In this document: piece after piece, positions 1 to 7,031 of the stretch
Numbering within the stretch: position 1 is the first letter of the stretch
Layout of the letters: each line of letters starts with the position of its first letter
Virus record (IMG/VR): IMGVR_UViG_3300032084_001916
Location: 1-55,935 of that record
Direction: 5' to 3' (one strand)
DNA length: 55,935 nucleotides
Source of the DNA: a virus
Notes under the pieces: generated by a model
Databases searched by the model: none
What the model saw: the letters and a program-made list of their open reading frames with translations, nothing else
What the model was told of the DNA's origin: nothing
Translations under genes and position numbers: made by a program

Positions 1-1
1 T

Positions 2-1015
2 GTAAGCGATGCTGCTGGAGCTACATTTGCACAACTAACGACTGTTTCTGGTATGCTAGATATAGCTTCTGGTATCGCAGTGTATTCATCAGGTCAACAA
101 GGTCTTGATGTAAGTAAAATTAATGCTGTTTCAGGCATTGCAAGTACTGCTTCCGGTATTTCTATATTTGCATCTGGACAAACTATTTTATTAACAGCTT
201 CTAGTGGAGCATTGAACACAAGCGTAGGACTACTCGAAGTATCTTCTGGTAATTTAAATACCAGCTCTGGCTTGCTCAATACAAGCGTTGGAGTGCTAGA
301 AACTAACTCTGGCTTGCTCAATACAAGCGTAGGACTACTCGAAGTATCTTCTGGTAATTTAAATACCAGCGTTGGAGTGCTAGAAACTAACTCTGGCTTG
401 CTCAATACAAGCGTTGGAGTGCTAGAAACTAACTCTGGCTTGATCAATACAAGCGTTGGATTGCTTGAAGTTGCTTCTGGCGCACTTAACACTAACCTTG
501 GAACTGCTGAATCTGACATTATCATAGTTTCTGGTATTGCAGAAGCTGGAGGTGGCGGTGGTGCTACTGCTTCTCAACTAACTGGAGTTTCTGGAATAGC
601 TGATACAGCTTCTGGTATTTCTGTTTTTGCTTCTGGGCAAACAATATTGCTTGCAGCAGCATCTGGCGCACTTAACACTAGCCTTGGAGTTGCTGAATCT
701 GACATTGTTATTGTCTCAGGTATTGCAGAAGCTGGAGGTGGCGGTGGTGCTACTGCTTCTCAATTAACAGGAGTGTCTGGTATTGCTGATACTGCTTCAG
801 GGATATCAGTGTTTGCTTCTGGTCAGACTATTTTAAATACTTCAAATAACACAATAGTATCAGGAATATCAGTACATTCTGTTAGTGGTAGTGTAACCTA
901 CAACTCAACAGCTAGTGGCAATATTAGTGGCATAAATACCATGCTTTTAGTAGATCAAGCTGCTTACAATTCACTTAACAAAGATTCAAACACACTTTAC
1001 TTTATACCGGAGTAA
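2..1015 (+). CDS. Repeat-rich tail fibre protein (5' end missing)
   Basis: The reading frame is open to the left edge, so the N-terminus lies outside the window; the visible part is about 337 codons. It is built almost entirely of Ser/Gly-rich repeats: an N-terminal segment with SGIxxxASGISxFASGQTIL, then 15 heptads (203-517), then two copies of a 62-residue unit containing a run of five glycines. It ends with a compact tail reading VDQAAYNSLNKDSNTLYFIPE-like (the NTLYFI motif), a C-terminal signature seen in many phage tail-fibre proteins. Low complexity, beta-rich or coiled-coil repeats and the following Mtd-like gene point to an extended receptor-binding fibre. No chaperone or enzymatic domain is visible. 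The next gene starts four bases after the stop, suggesting co-transcription. Function as a fibre is inferred; the repeat structure is directly seen. Confidence 0.75.
   Translation, partial: VSDAAGATFAQLTTVSGMLDIASGIAVYSSGQQGLDVSKINAVSGIASTASGISIFASGQTILLTASSGALNTSVGLLEVSSGNLNTSSGLLNTSVGVLETNSGLLNTSVGLLEVSSGNLNTSVGVLETNSGLLNTSVGVLETNSGLINTSVGLLEVASGALNTNLGTAESDIIIVSGIAEAGGGGGATASQLTGVSGIADTASGISVFASGQTILLAAASGALNTSLGVAESDIVIVSGIAEAGGGGGATASQLTGVSGIADTASGISVFASGQTILNTSNNTIVSGISVHSVSGSVTYNSTASGNISGINTMLLVDQAAYNSLNKDSNTLYFIPE
203..517 (+). repeat. Fifteen in-frame heptad (21-bp) repeats in the tail fibre gene
   Basis: The translation divides exactly into 15 consecutive seven-residue units of the form (S/V)-G-x-L-(N/E)-(T/V)-(S/N), e.g. 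SGLLNTS and VGVLETN alternating. Glycine at position 2 is present in all 15, and Leu (once Ile, last unit Ala) at position 4. At DNA level this gives 21-bp and 42-bp periodicity with near-identical copies, the kind of array that can expand or contract by recombination. Confidence 0.9.
497..835 (+). repeat. 186-bp direct repeat (one full and one partial copy)
   Basis: A 62-codon unit starting LGTAESD/LGVAESD and running through the five-glycine stretch to SGQTIL begins at 497 and again at 683, exactly 186 bp apart. The second copy is complete up to about 835 and then diverges. Both copies carry nearly identical DNA around the poly-glycine codons (about 541-580 and 727-766). An earlier, more diverged relative of part of this unit lies at about 127-185. 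Confidence 0.85.
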
Positions 1016-1019
1016 TATA

Positions 1020-1484
1020 ATGCCAGATTACAGTAAAACACGCATACAGTTTCGCAGAGGGACTGCCGCAGAATTTGCTTCTGCTAATCCAGTGCTAGCG
1101 TCTGGAGAACCAGCATTTGCAGTAAATACTAATACCTTAAAAATAGGCGATGGAGAAACTGCTTATTCTAGTCTTTCTGCTGTTGCTGGAGGTGGAGGTG
1201 GGATTAGCAATGTTGTAGAAGATACAACTCCACAGCTTGGTGGTAATTTAGATCTTAATTCTAAAGACATAACCGGAGAAGGTGATATACTAAGCACTGG
1301 AAGTGGTAACTTCGATCAAGGAGTTTTTGTAAGCGGTGATCCTGCTGTAAAATCTAGTGCATCGTCTGCGCTTGCTTCTGGTAGTTTGAATGTTAGTGGT
1401 GTAACTAATATGGTAATCACAGATTTAGCTGGCTACTCAGGCATAGCAGTGCCAGATGACAATACAATATATTTTATAGTCTAA
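1020..1484 (+). CDS. Tail protein with major-tropism-determinant-like N-terminus
   Basis: A 154-residue protein. Residues about 7-56 match the Mtd N-terminal type domain found at the start of many phage receptor-binding proteins: the key pattern is FRRGTAAEF, then NPVLASGEPAF, then LKIGDGETAYSSL. A short Gly-rich linker (GGGGG) follows, then a segment NVVEDTTPQLGGNLDLN that is a common phage tail-fibre linker motif. It ends in DNTIYFIV, the same C-terminal signature as the upstream fibre protein. It starts four bases after the upstream stop. The length is short for a complete receptor-binding protein, so it may be an adaptor or tip subunit that works with the neighbouring fibre. No variable C-type lectin domain or reverse transcriptase is present, so this is not a diversity-generating element. 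Confidence 0.75.
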   Translation: MPDYSKTRIQFRRGTAAEFASANPVLASGEPAFAVNTNTLKIGDGETAYSSLSAVAGGGGGISNVVEDTTPQLGGNLDLNSKDITGEGDILSTGSGNFDQGVFVSGDPAVKSSASSALASGSLNVSGVTNMVITDLAGYSGIAVPDDNTIYFIV

Positions 1485-1494
1485 GGGTATAAAA

Positions 1495-1614
1495 ATGTCA
1501 AATCAACAAGAAGGCAGGAAAGGGTTGTCAAACATAGCTCTTTACTATGTTGGTGATAGAAAAATAAATCAGATTAAAAAGGGAACTAAAGTAATATACC
1601 CATCAGAAGGTTAA
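1495..1614 (+). CDS. Mini-protein with KGTKVIYPS C-terminus (copy 1)
   Basis: A 39-codon gene starting ATG TCA AAT CAA, ten bases after the upstream stop. Its second half reads IALYYVGDRKINQIKKGTK then VIYPSEG. It is clearly paralogous to the next mini-gene (YYVG, I..I.KGTKVIYP). The pattern Y-hydrophobic-G...I..I.KG(T/S)..VYP is familiar from the ends of many phage tail and fibre proteins, so these look like free-standing versions of that terminal module. No strong Shine-Dalgarno is evident (only gggtataaaa upstream). The conserved protein pattern shared by two adjacent genes supports that it is translated. Function is unknown; a small tail-tip or fibre-associated subunit is a guess. Confidence 0.6.
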   Translation: MSNQQEGRKGLSNIALYYVGDRKINQIKKGTKVIYPSEG

Positions 1615-1618
1615 GAAT

Positions 1619-1723
1619 ATGGCTGGAAAGGTAAGCTTATCCGATATAGCTTCATATTATGTAGGCAATGTCGCAATAGCTAAAATTTACAAAGGCACTA
1701 AAGTAATATATCCAGAATCGTAA
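1619..1723 (+). CDS. Mini-protein with KGTKVIYPE C-terminus (copy 2)
   Basis: A 34-codon gene four bases after the previous mini-gene. The protein reads SDIASYYVGNVAIAKIYKG then TKVIYPES. It shares the IA.YYVG...I..I.KGTKVIYP core with the upstream copy while the N-terminus and the DNA differ, which indicates selection on the protein and not a recent DNA duplication. It lies between the fibre genes and the small-protein cassette. I do not recognise a function beyond the tail-associated terminal motif. Confidence 0.6.
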   Translation: MAGKVSLSDIASYYVGNVAIAKIYKGTKVIYPES

Positions 1724-1743
1724 CTTAGTAAAGGAGAATAATA

Positions 1744-1965
1744 ATGGCAGTCGTATCAACTACAGATGTAGTAACAAATCCAAACACTTCTTCAGAAGCA
1801 ACTAAAGAAGCAACAGTCGTAGTAACATGTCTAGCAACTGGTGAGCATAAAACTATTGATGCAACATTAGATGTTAGTCCAAGTTACACTGTAATTGAAG
1901 CTAGACTAACTAGTAGATTTGATGACATTGCATACTATAATGCAGTAGATGGAGGCACTCCATGA
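1744..1965 (+). CDS. Hypothetical protein, 73 aa
   Basis: A small Thr/Val/Ser-rich protein with a strong ribosome binding site (aaaggag, 8-9 bases before the ATG). Alternating hydrophobic and polar residues (EATVVVTCLATGEHKTIDATL) suggest a small beta-sheet domain; there is no signal peptide or membrane segment. It overlaps the following gene by four bases (ATGA) so the two are probably translationally coupled. Located directly after the tail genes, it may be a minor virion or assembly protein, but I do not recognise it. Confidence 0.6.
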   Translation: MAVVSTTDVVTNPNTSSEATKEATVVVTCLATGEHKTIDATLDVSPSYTVIEARLTSRFDDIAYYNAVDGGTP

Positions 1966-2342
1966 TAAAGGAATCAAGACTAAATTTCATATTTATTCTT
2001 GTAGTAGCTTTTGCTTCATACATGGCGTTCAATCAAAAGTCTGCAAACATAGATGGTGGAACTCCATATAGTTGTAATACAGAAGATATTACAAACATGT
2101 ACGCAGACTACATTCAAAAATGGAAACAAGAGGTCAATATTGCATTTAATGAAGCTGAAGAAGAAATTATAGATATTGATACTCCAGATATTGTTGGTCC
2201 AGATCCAGATCCAAAAAAATGTATTTGTGGTGGATCGGGATGGATCAAACAAGGCGATGGTCATAAAACAAAATGCCCTTATCATGGAACAGGGATGGGT
2301 GATATTATAGAAAAAAATGGATTAATTTTACATAGACATTAA
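1962..2342 (+). CDS. Membrane-anchored protein with DnaJ-like cysteine motif
   Basis: A 126-residue protein. Residues about 8-24 (LNFIFILVVAFASYMAF) form a single hydrophobic segment, a signal anchor or uncleaved signal. A linker with acidic residues and repeated IDTPDIVGPDPDP follows. Near the C-terminus is CICGGSGW, a 14-residue gap, then CPYHGTG, which resembles one half of the CxxCxGxG zinc centre of DnaJ-type proteins (a CxC/CPxH variant). The start is coupled to the upstream stop with ggagg nearby. It is the first of four adjacent small proteins that each carry one hydrophobic segment. If the anchor is oriented N-in, the Cys motif would be periplasmic; orientation is not determined. Function unknown. 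Confidence 0.6.
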   Translation: MIKESRLNFIFILVVAFASYMAFNQKSANIDGGTPYSCNTEDITNMYADYIQKWKQEVNIAFNEAEEEIIDIDTPDIVGPDPDPKKCICGGSGWIKQGDGHKTKCPYHGTGMGDIIEKNGLILHRH

Positions 2343-2352
2343 GATTGGAGAT

Positions 2353-2643
2353 ATGATGGAAGTAGAAATGATACTAAGAATATCAGCTGTTGTTATTGCT
2401 GCTATGTTATTATTTGGAAATGTAGATATATCATATTGGAAAAATAAATTTACAGCACTCTTTAAAAGAAAACCAAGACCAGTTATTGATGAGATAGAAG
2501 TAGAAAACGATAAAGCTTTCCTAGATATTGTAGATCTGTGGTATTCTCTGAGAAATAAATGCTCAGACCAAGAACTAACTCAGGCTGTAGAAAAATTGGA
2601 CGAGGTATTTCCATTATTGAATGCGGAGAATGAAGATGCTTAA
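2353..2643 (+). CDS. Small single-span membrane protein
   Basis: A 96-residue protein. Residues about 6-24 (MILRISAVVIAAMLLFGNV) form one transmembrane helix, followed by an YW aromatic pair and a basic stretch (FKRKPRP), consistent with an N-out/C-in single-span topology. The C-terminal 45 residues (DIVDLWYSLRNKC...EKLDEVFPLL) look helical and soluble. The arrangement hydrophobic segment, YW, LF(K/R)RK resembles the 67-residue protein at 10038-10241. The ATG is preceded by ttggag. It sits in a cassette of membrane-associated small genes between tail fibre and nucleotide metabolism genes; a role in lysis or membrane remodelling is possible but not shown. Confidence 0.55.
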   Translation: MMEVEMILRISAVVIAAMLLFGNVDISYWKNKFTALFKRKPRPVIDEIEVENDKAFLDIVDLWYSLRNKCSDQELTQAVEKLDEVFPLLNAENEDA

Positions 2644-3106
2644 AAAGATTGTAATAATTACACTTTTAGCTTACGGTGTATTTGGAGGCGGTTTGTTGGA
2701 TATTCTAGACAAACTGCCTAAACCAGATCCTAAACCTAATCCACCAGCTAAAATATTAAACATTGACACGCCTAGTCAAGATGTAATTGATAGAGTAAAA
2801 TTATTTTCCGACATAGTAACTGATCCTACTGATAAAGCTAAACTGGCGATTTTTAATTATGAATTTGCAACTAGAGTGTTGTCTTATGACATAACATCTC
2901 AGCAGACAAATGATGTCTATACACTTGCTGGTAAGAAATTTTTTAAAAAAGCACTAGTAGATAAGTATGAAGGTCTAGCAGAAAACATCGTAGATCTTCT
3001 AACAGAATGTATAGGGGAAGAAAATCACACACTCTCACAAAAGGAGAAGGAATCACTTCATGAGTATTTCTTAGCGGTAGCTTGGGTTCTAATACAGAAA
3101 GGTTAA
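2636..3106 (+). CDS. Secreted or membrane-tethered hypothetical protein, proline-rich linker
   Basis: I start the gene at the ATG at 2636, which has GGAG about seven bases upstream and gives a typical signal sequence (MLKKIVIITLLAYGVFGGG); an in-frame ATG at 2621 and one at 2630 lack this spacing. The protein is 156 residues. After the signal comes a linker PKPDPKPNPPAK and then a predicted mostly helical domain (RVKLFSDIVTDPTDKAKL ... EYFLAVAWVLI). It has no Cys in a lipobox position, so anchoring would be by the uncleaved signal. It overlaps the upstream gene by eight bases. Pro-rich linkers behind a signal anchor are seen in spanin-like and other envelope-spanning phage proteins, but no firm family assignment is possible. 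Confidence 0.55.
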   Translation: MLKKIVIITLLAYGVFGGGLLDILDKLPKPDPKPNPPAKILNIDTPSQDVIDRVKLFSDIVTDPTDKAKLAIFNYEFATRVLSYDITSQQTNDVYTLAGKKFFKKALVDKYEGLAENIVDLLTECIGEENHTLSQKEKESLHEYFLAVAWVLIQKG

Positions 3107-3110
3107 GTAT

Positions 3111-3734
3111 ATGTCACCTAGAGAAATATATGAAAATATATCTAATTTATTTAACGGAGAAGGTATTGTAGTCAAAGGATTTAAGATTACATCAAAAACC
3201 CCAACTGTTGCTACTGTAAGATATGATAATGAAATTGCACATATTACATTTGGCGAGAATCAACCTAAAGCAGAAATTACAAAAATAATTACAATTTATG
3301 CATACATTGAAAAAATAGTTTTTGGGCCAGAAGGTGGATCAATTAAGTTAAGAAACTTTCCAGACTTTAGTTTTAGTTATGCAGAAGAATTATCTACAAC
3401 TTGTGCCACGTTTGACAACTCTGATATTTGCAATGAAATAGAAGTAAAATATTGTAAAAAATCTTACAAAGATATTGCTAAAAAGTGCTTGCAATATTCA
3501 GAAGAATGGGCTACAATGTCTATGTGTAATGGTATAACTTTTGATAATGCCGATTATTTTGATAGATGGAGACTTAAGGATCAGTGCTATAACTTTGTAT
3601 ATGAAAATGCAGTCGAAGAGGCAGAAGAAAAATACGGATCAATTATATTGACATGGATTTTCTTGTATGTCATCTTACCAACTATCATAAGATGGATTGT
3701 AAATAGATTTTTAGATAAATTATTTGATACTTAA
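3111..3734 (+). CDS. Hypothetical protein with C-terminal membrane anchor
   Basis: A 207-residue protein whose only hydrophobic segment lies at the C-terminus (about residues 181-198, IILTWIFLYVILPTIIRWIV), followed by a short basic tail: a tail-anchored topology. The N-terminal 70 residues look beta-rich, and the middle contains six or more cysteines (STTCATFDNSDICNEIEVKYC, then C in KKCLQ, MSMCNG, DQCYNF), which could form disulfides or bind metal if exported. It starts four bases after the upstream stop. It completes the run of small envelope-associated genes. No family recognised. Confidence 0.55.
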   Translation: MSPREIYENISNLFNGEGIVVKGFKITSKTPTVATVRYDNEIAHITFGENQPKAEITKIITIYAYIEKIVFGPEGGSIKLRNFPDFSFSYAEELSTTCATFDNSDICNEIEVKYCKKSYKDIAKKCLQYSEEWATMSMCNGITFDNADYFDRWRLKDQCYNFVYENAVEEAEEKYGSIILTWIFLYVILPTIIRWIVNRFLDKLFDT

Positions 3735-3754
3735 AGAAAACACGGAGCTAGTAA

Positions 3755-5938
3755 ATGTCACTCAAGTCACTGATGAGTTATACGTTCGTATCTAAATATG
3801 CGAGGTGGGATGAAAAAAAATTAAGAAGAGAAACATGGGGCGAATCAGTAGATAGAGTAAGGCAAATGATGGTTGATAAGTATGGAGATACGCCAGAAGT
3901 ATCTAAGGCCATTGACCAAGCTTATGGTGACATGAAAAAGAAAAAGATCCTTGGCTCACAAAGAGCTTTACAGTTTGGTGGATCTCCAGTATTTAAACAC
4001 AATGCTAGAATATATAACTGTATTGCATCATACATTGATAGAGTAAGATTCTTCCAAGAGTGTATGTATTTACTATTATGTGGATGTGGCACTGGATTCT
4101 CTGTACAAAAACATCACATAGCCAAACTCCCTAATCTAATTAAAGAGAAAACAGGTCAGAAAAAATATGTAATTAAGGACTCCATAGAGGGATGGTCAGA
4201 TGCTGTAGGTGTTCTTGTCTCTAGTTATTTTAAGGGGTGTGACTTATTCCCAGAATACAGCGGTAAGAACGTGATGTTTGATTATTCAGAAATCAGACCA
4301 GCAGGTGCATACCTCAAATCCAGTGGTGGAAAAGCACCCGGACCAGACCCTCTTAAAAATGCCTTGACACATATTAAAAAGGTTTTAGACTTGGCAGTTA
4401 AGAATGGTCAAAAAAAGATTACTCCAATCCAAGCATATGATATAGTAATGTATAGTGCAGACGCAGTAATCAGCGGAGGGGTTCGTCGTAGTGCTACGAT
4501 CTGCGTATTTTCTGGTGATGATGAAGAGATGGCAAAAGCTAAAACTGGTAATTGGTTTACAGAAAATCCACAACGTGGAAGATCTAACAATTCTGCGCTA
4601 TTGTTACGAGGCGAAACAACTAAAGAACAATTCGCCACATTGATGGAGTCAGTTAAAGAGTTTGGAGAACCCGGATTCGTGTGGTCTGATTCTACAGAAC
4701 TGATTGTAAACCCTTGCGTAGAAATTGGCATGTGGCCTGTTGATGAACAAACTGGTGAAACTGGTTGGCAAGCATGTAATCTTTCTACAATTAACTGTGC
4801 CAAAGTAACCACAAAGAAAGAATTCTACAAAGCCTGTGAATCTGCTGCAATTATTGGCACACTACAAGCTGGATTTGCTAGTTTCCCATACCTTGGGGAA
4901 GTGTCAGAAAGAATTATTAGTCGTGAAGCTTTGCTTGGCGTATCAATGACAGGAGTTATGGAACAGCATGAAATATGTCTTGATCCAGAAGTGCAAAAGA
5001 AAGGTGCAGAGATAGTAAAAGAAACTAATGCTAAATTAGCAAAATGTATTGGCATTAATCAAGCGGCTCGTACAACTTGTGTTAAACCAGAAGGTACATC
5101 TAGTTGCATCCTTGGCACATCTTCTGGCATTCACCCACATCACGCTAAGAGATACATCCGTAGAGTCCAAGCAAATAAAATGGAGCCTATATACCAGTAT
5201 TTTAAAACTATCAATCCTAGAGCGTGTGAAGAGTCTGTATGGTCTAATAATGACTCAGATGATGTAGTTTCTTTTTGCGTAGAAGTTCCAGACGGTGCAA
5301 AAATTAAAAATCAAGTTGGTGCTGTTGATTTACTTGAATATGTCAAGAGTACACAACGTAATTGGGTTATTACTGGCACGAATCCAAAACAATGTACCCA
5401 GCCTTGGTTAACACATAATGTATCTAATACTATAAATGTTAAGCCAGATGAATGGGAAGATGTAACAGATTTTATTTATAAGCATCGTAAATATTTTTGT
5501 GGTGTTTCCCTGCTTCCAATTGCTGGTGATAAAGATTATGCACAAGCACCTTTCACAACTGTGTATTTACCTAGTGAGCAAATACAGCATTATGGAGATG
5601 CAGCGATGTTTGTAAGTGGTCTAATAGAAGTTGGACTATCTTTGTATGAAGATAACTTATGGGCAGCATGTGATAGCTTACTTGGTGTTGGTCAAAAAGT
5701 AAAGGGTAAAGAAAAGATTGCATACAAAGAACGATGCCAAAAATTTTCTGATAAATACATGGATGGCGATCTAAAAAGATTGACATACTGTATGAAAGAT
5801 GTATATAATTGGCATGAATGGTTAGATATTCAGCGTGAGTATAAAGAAGTTGACTATACAAATGTAATCGAAGAACAAAACAATGTAAATCCAGTACAGG
5901 AAGTAGCCTGCGCTGGAGGTAAATGTGATATTATTTAG
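3755..5938 (+). CDS. nrdJ: Adenosylcobalamin-dependent ribonucleoside-triphosphate reductase (class II)
   Basis: This 727-residue protein reduces ribonucleotides to deoxyribonucleotides using vitamin B12 coenzyme. Its length and layout match the monomeric Lactobacillus-type enzyme (about 739). Seen in sequence: the first redox Cys in RIYNC (C89), the thiyl-radical site NPCVE (N319, C321, E323), the second redox Cys in ACNL (C341), the ICVFSGDDEEM and RSNNSALL active-site strands, and a C-terminal swinging pair C719-AGGK-C724 that re-reduces the active site. No separate small subunit or activase gene lies nearby, as expected for class II. A start at 3755 has ggag 8-9 bases upstream. It is followed nine bases later by dUTPase, forming a nucleotide-supply operon. 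Because it needs cobalamin, the host must make or import B12. Confidence 0.93.
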   Translation: MSLKSLMSYTFVSKYARWDEKKLRRETWGESVDRVRQMMVDKYGDTPEVSKAIDQAYGDMKKKKILGSQRALQFGGSPVFKHNARIYNCIASYIDRVRFFQECMYLLLCGCGTGFSVQKHHIAKLPNLIKEKTGQKKYVIKDSIEGWSDAVGVLVSSYFKGCDLFPEYSGKNVMFDYSEIRPAGAYLKSSGGKAPGPDPLKNALTHIKKVLDLAVKNGQKKITPIQAYDIVMYSADAVISGGVRRSATICVFSGDDEEMAKAKTGNWFTENPQRGRSNNSALLLRGETTKEQFATLMESVKEFGEPGFVWSDSTELIVNPCVEIGMWPVDEQTGETGWQACNLSTINCAKVTTKKEFYKACESAAIIGTLQAGFASFPYLGEVSERIISREALLGVSMTGVMEQHEICLDPEVQKKGAEIVKETNAKLAKCIGINQAARTTCVKPEGTSSCILGTSSGIHPHHAKRYIRRVQANKMEPIYQYFKTINPRACEESVWSNNDSDDVVSFCVEVPDGAKIKNQVGAVDLLEYVKSTQRNWVITGTNPKQCTQPWLTHNVSNTINVKPDEWEDVTDFIYKHRKYFCGVSLLPIAGDKDYAQAPFTTVYLPSEQIQHYGDAAMFVSGLIEVGLSLYEDNLWAACDSLLGVGQKVKGKEKIAYKERCQKFSDKYMDGDLKRLTYCMKDVYNWHEWLDIQREYKEVDYTNVIEEQNNVNPVQEVACAGGKCDII

Positions 5939-5947
5939 GAGGTTATA

Positions 5948-6373
5948 ATGGTTTTTGTGCATTTTAAATTGTTGAACGGAGTAGCAACCAAACCAACTAA
6001 GGCTCACCGTGGTGACGCTGGCTATGATTTGTACTCATCTGAGGATACAGTCATTGTTGGCAGACAACGTACAACTATAAAAACGGGAGTCTCTTTAGAT
6101 ATGTCAGAGGGTATGGCTGGATTAATCTGGCCTCGTTCTGGCCTTTCTGTTAAAAAGGGACTAGATGTTTTAGCTGGAGTCGTGGACTCTGGCTATAGGG
6201 GAGAGATCATGGTTTGTTTATACAATACTTCTGACGAAGATGTAGAAATAAATTGTGGGGATAGAATCGCGCAGATTATATTCCAAGAGGTTCCTCTAGT
6301 TTCTCTAATAGAATCAGAAAAATTAGAGACCTCGCAACGAGGGAGTAATGGTTTTGGCAGCACAGGCATTTAA
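5948..6373 (+). CDS. dut: dUTP diphosphatase (dUTPase)
   Basis: This 141-residue protein hydrolyses dUTP to dUMP and pyrophosphate, keeping uracil out of phage DNA and feeding thymidylate synthesis. All five motifs of the trimeric dUTPase family are present in order: I AGYDLYSSED, II PRSGLSVKKG, III GVVDSGYRGEI with the catalytic Asp and Tyr, IV RIAQIIF, V RGSNGFGSTG at the flexible C-terminus. A consensus Shine-Dalgarno (aggagg) precedes the ATG. The last 26 bases overlap the PhoH gene, whose ribosome binding site lies inside the dUTPase C-terminal codons, so the two are probably coupled. It directly follows the ribonucleotide reductase. Confidence 0.95.
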   Translation: MVFVHFKLLNGVATKPTKAHRGDAGYDLYSSEDTVIVGRQRTTIKTGVSLDMSEGMAGLIWPRSGLSVKKGLDVLAGVVDSGYRGEIMVCLYNTSDEDVEINCGDRIAQIIFQEVPLVSLIESEKLETSQRGSNGFGSTGI

Positions 6374-7031
6374 TAATAGAAAAAAGCGTAAAGAACAAAA
6401 AGCAAGCAAACCAAACGTTCTGGAGGCTAAGACTGAAAACCAAAAAGATTATATAAGATCAATAGTAGAAAACGACGTTGTTTTCTGTACTGGACCTTCT
6501 GGTAGTGGTAAATCATTTATCGCTGCTGGAATTGCAGCACAAAAGATTTTAAAAGACGAGATAGACATGATCATTGTAACTCGTCCTTTAGTTTGTGCAG
6601 GTAAAGATATTGGATCTTTGCCGGGAGAACTGAATGAGAAAATTAAACCTTATCTACAACCTATGGAAGAAAATCTACGTTACTTTCTAGGTAGAGATAA
6701 GTTTGGTTATTATTTCAATCAGCGTAGGATAAGATTTGAGCCGTTAGAAACAATGCGTGGATCTACGTTTCATGATTCTTACATGATTTTAGATGAAGCG
6801 CAAAACTGTACACTAGAACAAATTAAAATGTTTGTTACACGTATGGGTAGACATTCTAAAGCTCTTATAAATGGTGATAATAAACAGACAGATATCTATA
6901 AATATACTGGATTAGATACCTGTATGCAAAAATTATCCAATGTTACTGGGGTCGGAATCTCTAAATTAGAGTATCATGATATACAGAGGAATGGAATTAT
7001 TGGGGCAGTATTGTACGCACTGGAGAGTTAA
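6348..7031 (+). CDS. phoH: PhoH-like ATPase
   Basis: A 227-residue P-loop ATPase of the PhoH family, very common in marine phages; its role in infection is not established (RNA helicase/ribonuclease or phosphate-stress functions have been proposed for the family). Walker A is GPSGSGKS at about residues 49-56, Walker B MILDEAQN at about 146-153, and the RPLVCAGKDIGSLPG and GDNKQTD motifs between and after are diagnostic. The N-terminal 35 residues are lysine-rich. The ATG overlaps the dut gene and has gaggga just upstream. The stop overlaps the start of the next gene by one base. No PIN or KH domain is fused. Confidence 0.93.
   Translation: MVLAAQAFNNRKKRKEQKASKPNVLEAKTENQKDYIRSIVENDVVFCTGPSGSGKSFIAAGIAAQKILKDEIDMIIVTRPLVCAGKDIGSLPGELNEKIKPYLQPMEENLRYFLGRDKFGYYFNQRRIRFEPLETMRGSTFHDSYMILDEAQNCTLEQIKMFVTRMGRHSKALINGDNKQTDIYKYTGLDTCMQKLSNVTGVGISKLEYHDIQRNGIIGAVLYALES

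Noticed and set aside
203-517. Short regularly repeated DNA resembling a CRISPR array
   Set aside because: The repeats are contiguous, in frame, without unique spacers and encode heptads.
94-525. Long open frame on the minus strand opposite the tail fibre repeats
   Set aside because: It mirrors the heptad repeats on the other strand; the periodic plus-strand coding explains the absence of stops. No ribosome binding site or sensible protein.
1020-1484. Diversity-generating retroelement suggested by the Mtd-like N-terminus
   Set aside because: There is no reverse transcriptase, no template repeat and no C-type lectin variable domain in the window.
4385-4812. Minus-strand open frames inside the ribonucleotide reductase gene
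   Set aside because: They are shadows of a strongly conserved coding sequence on the plus strand.
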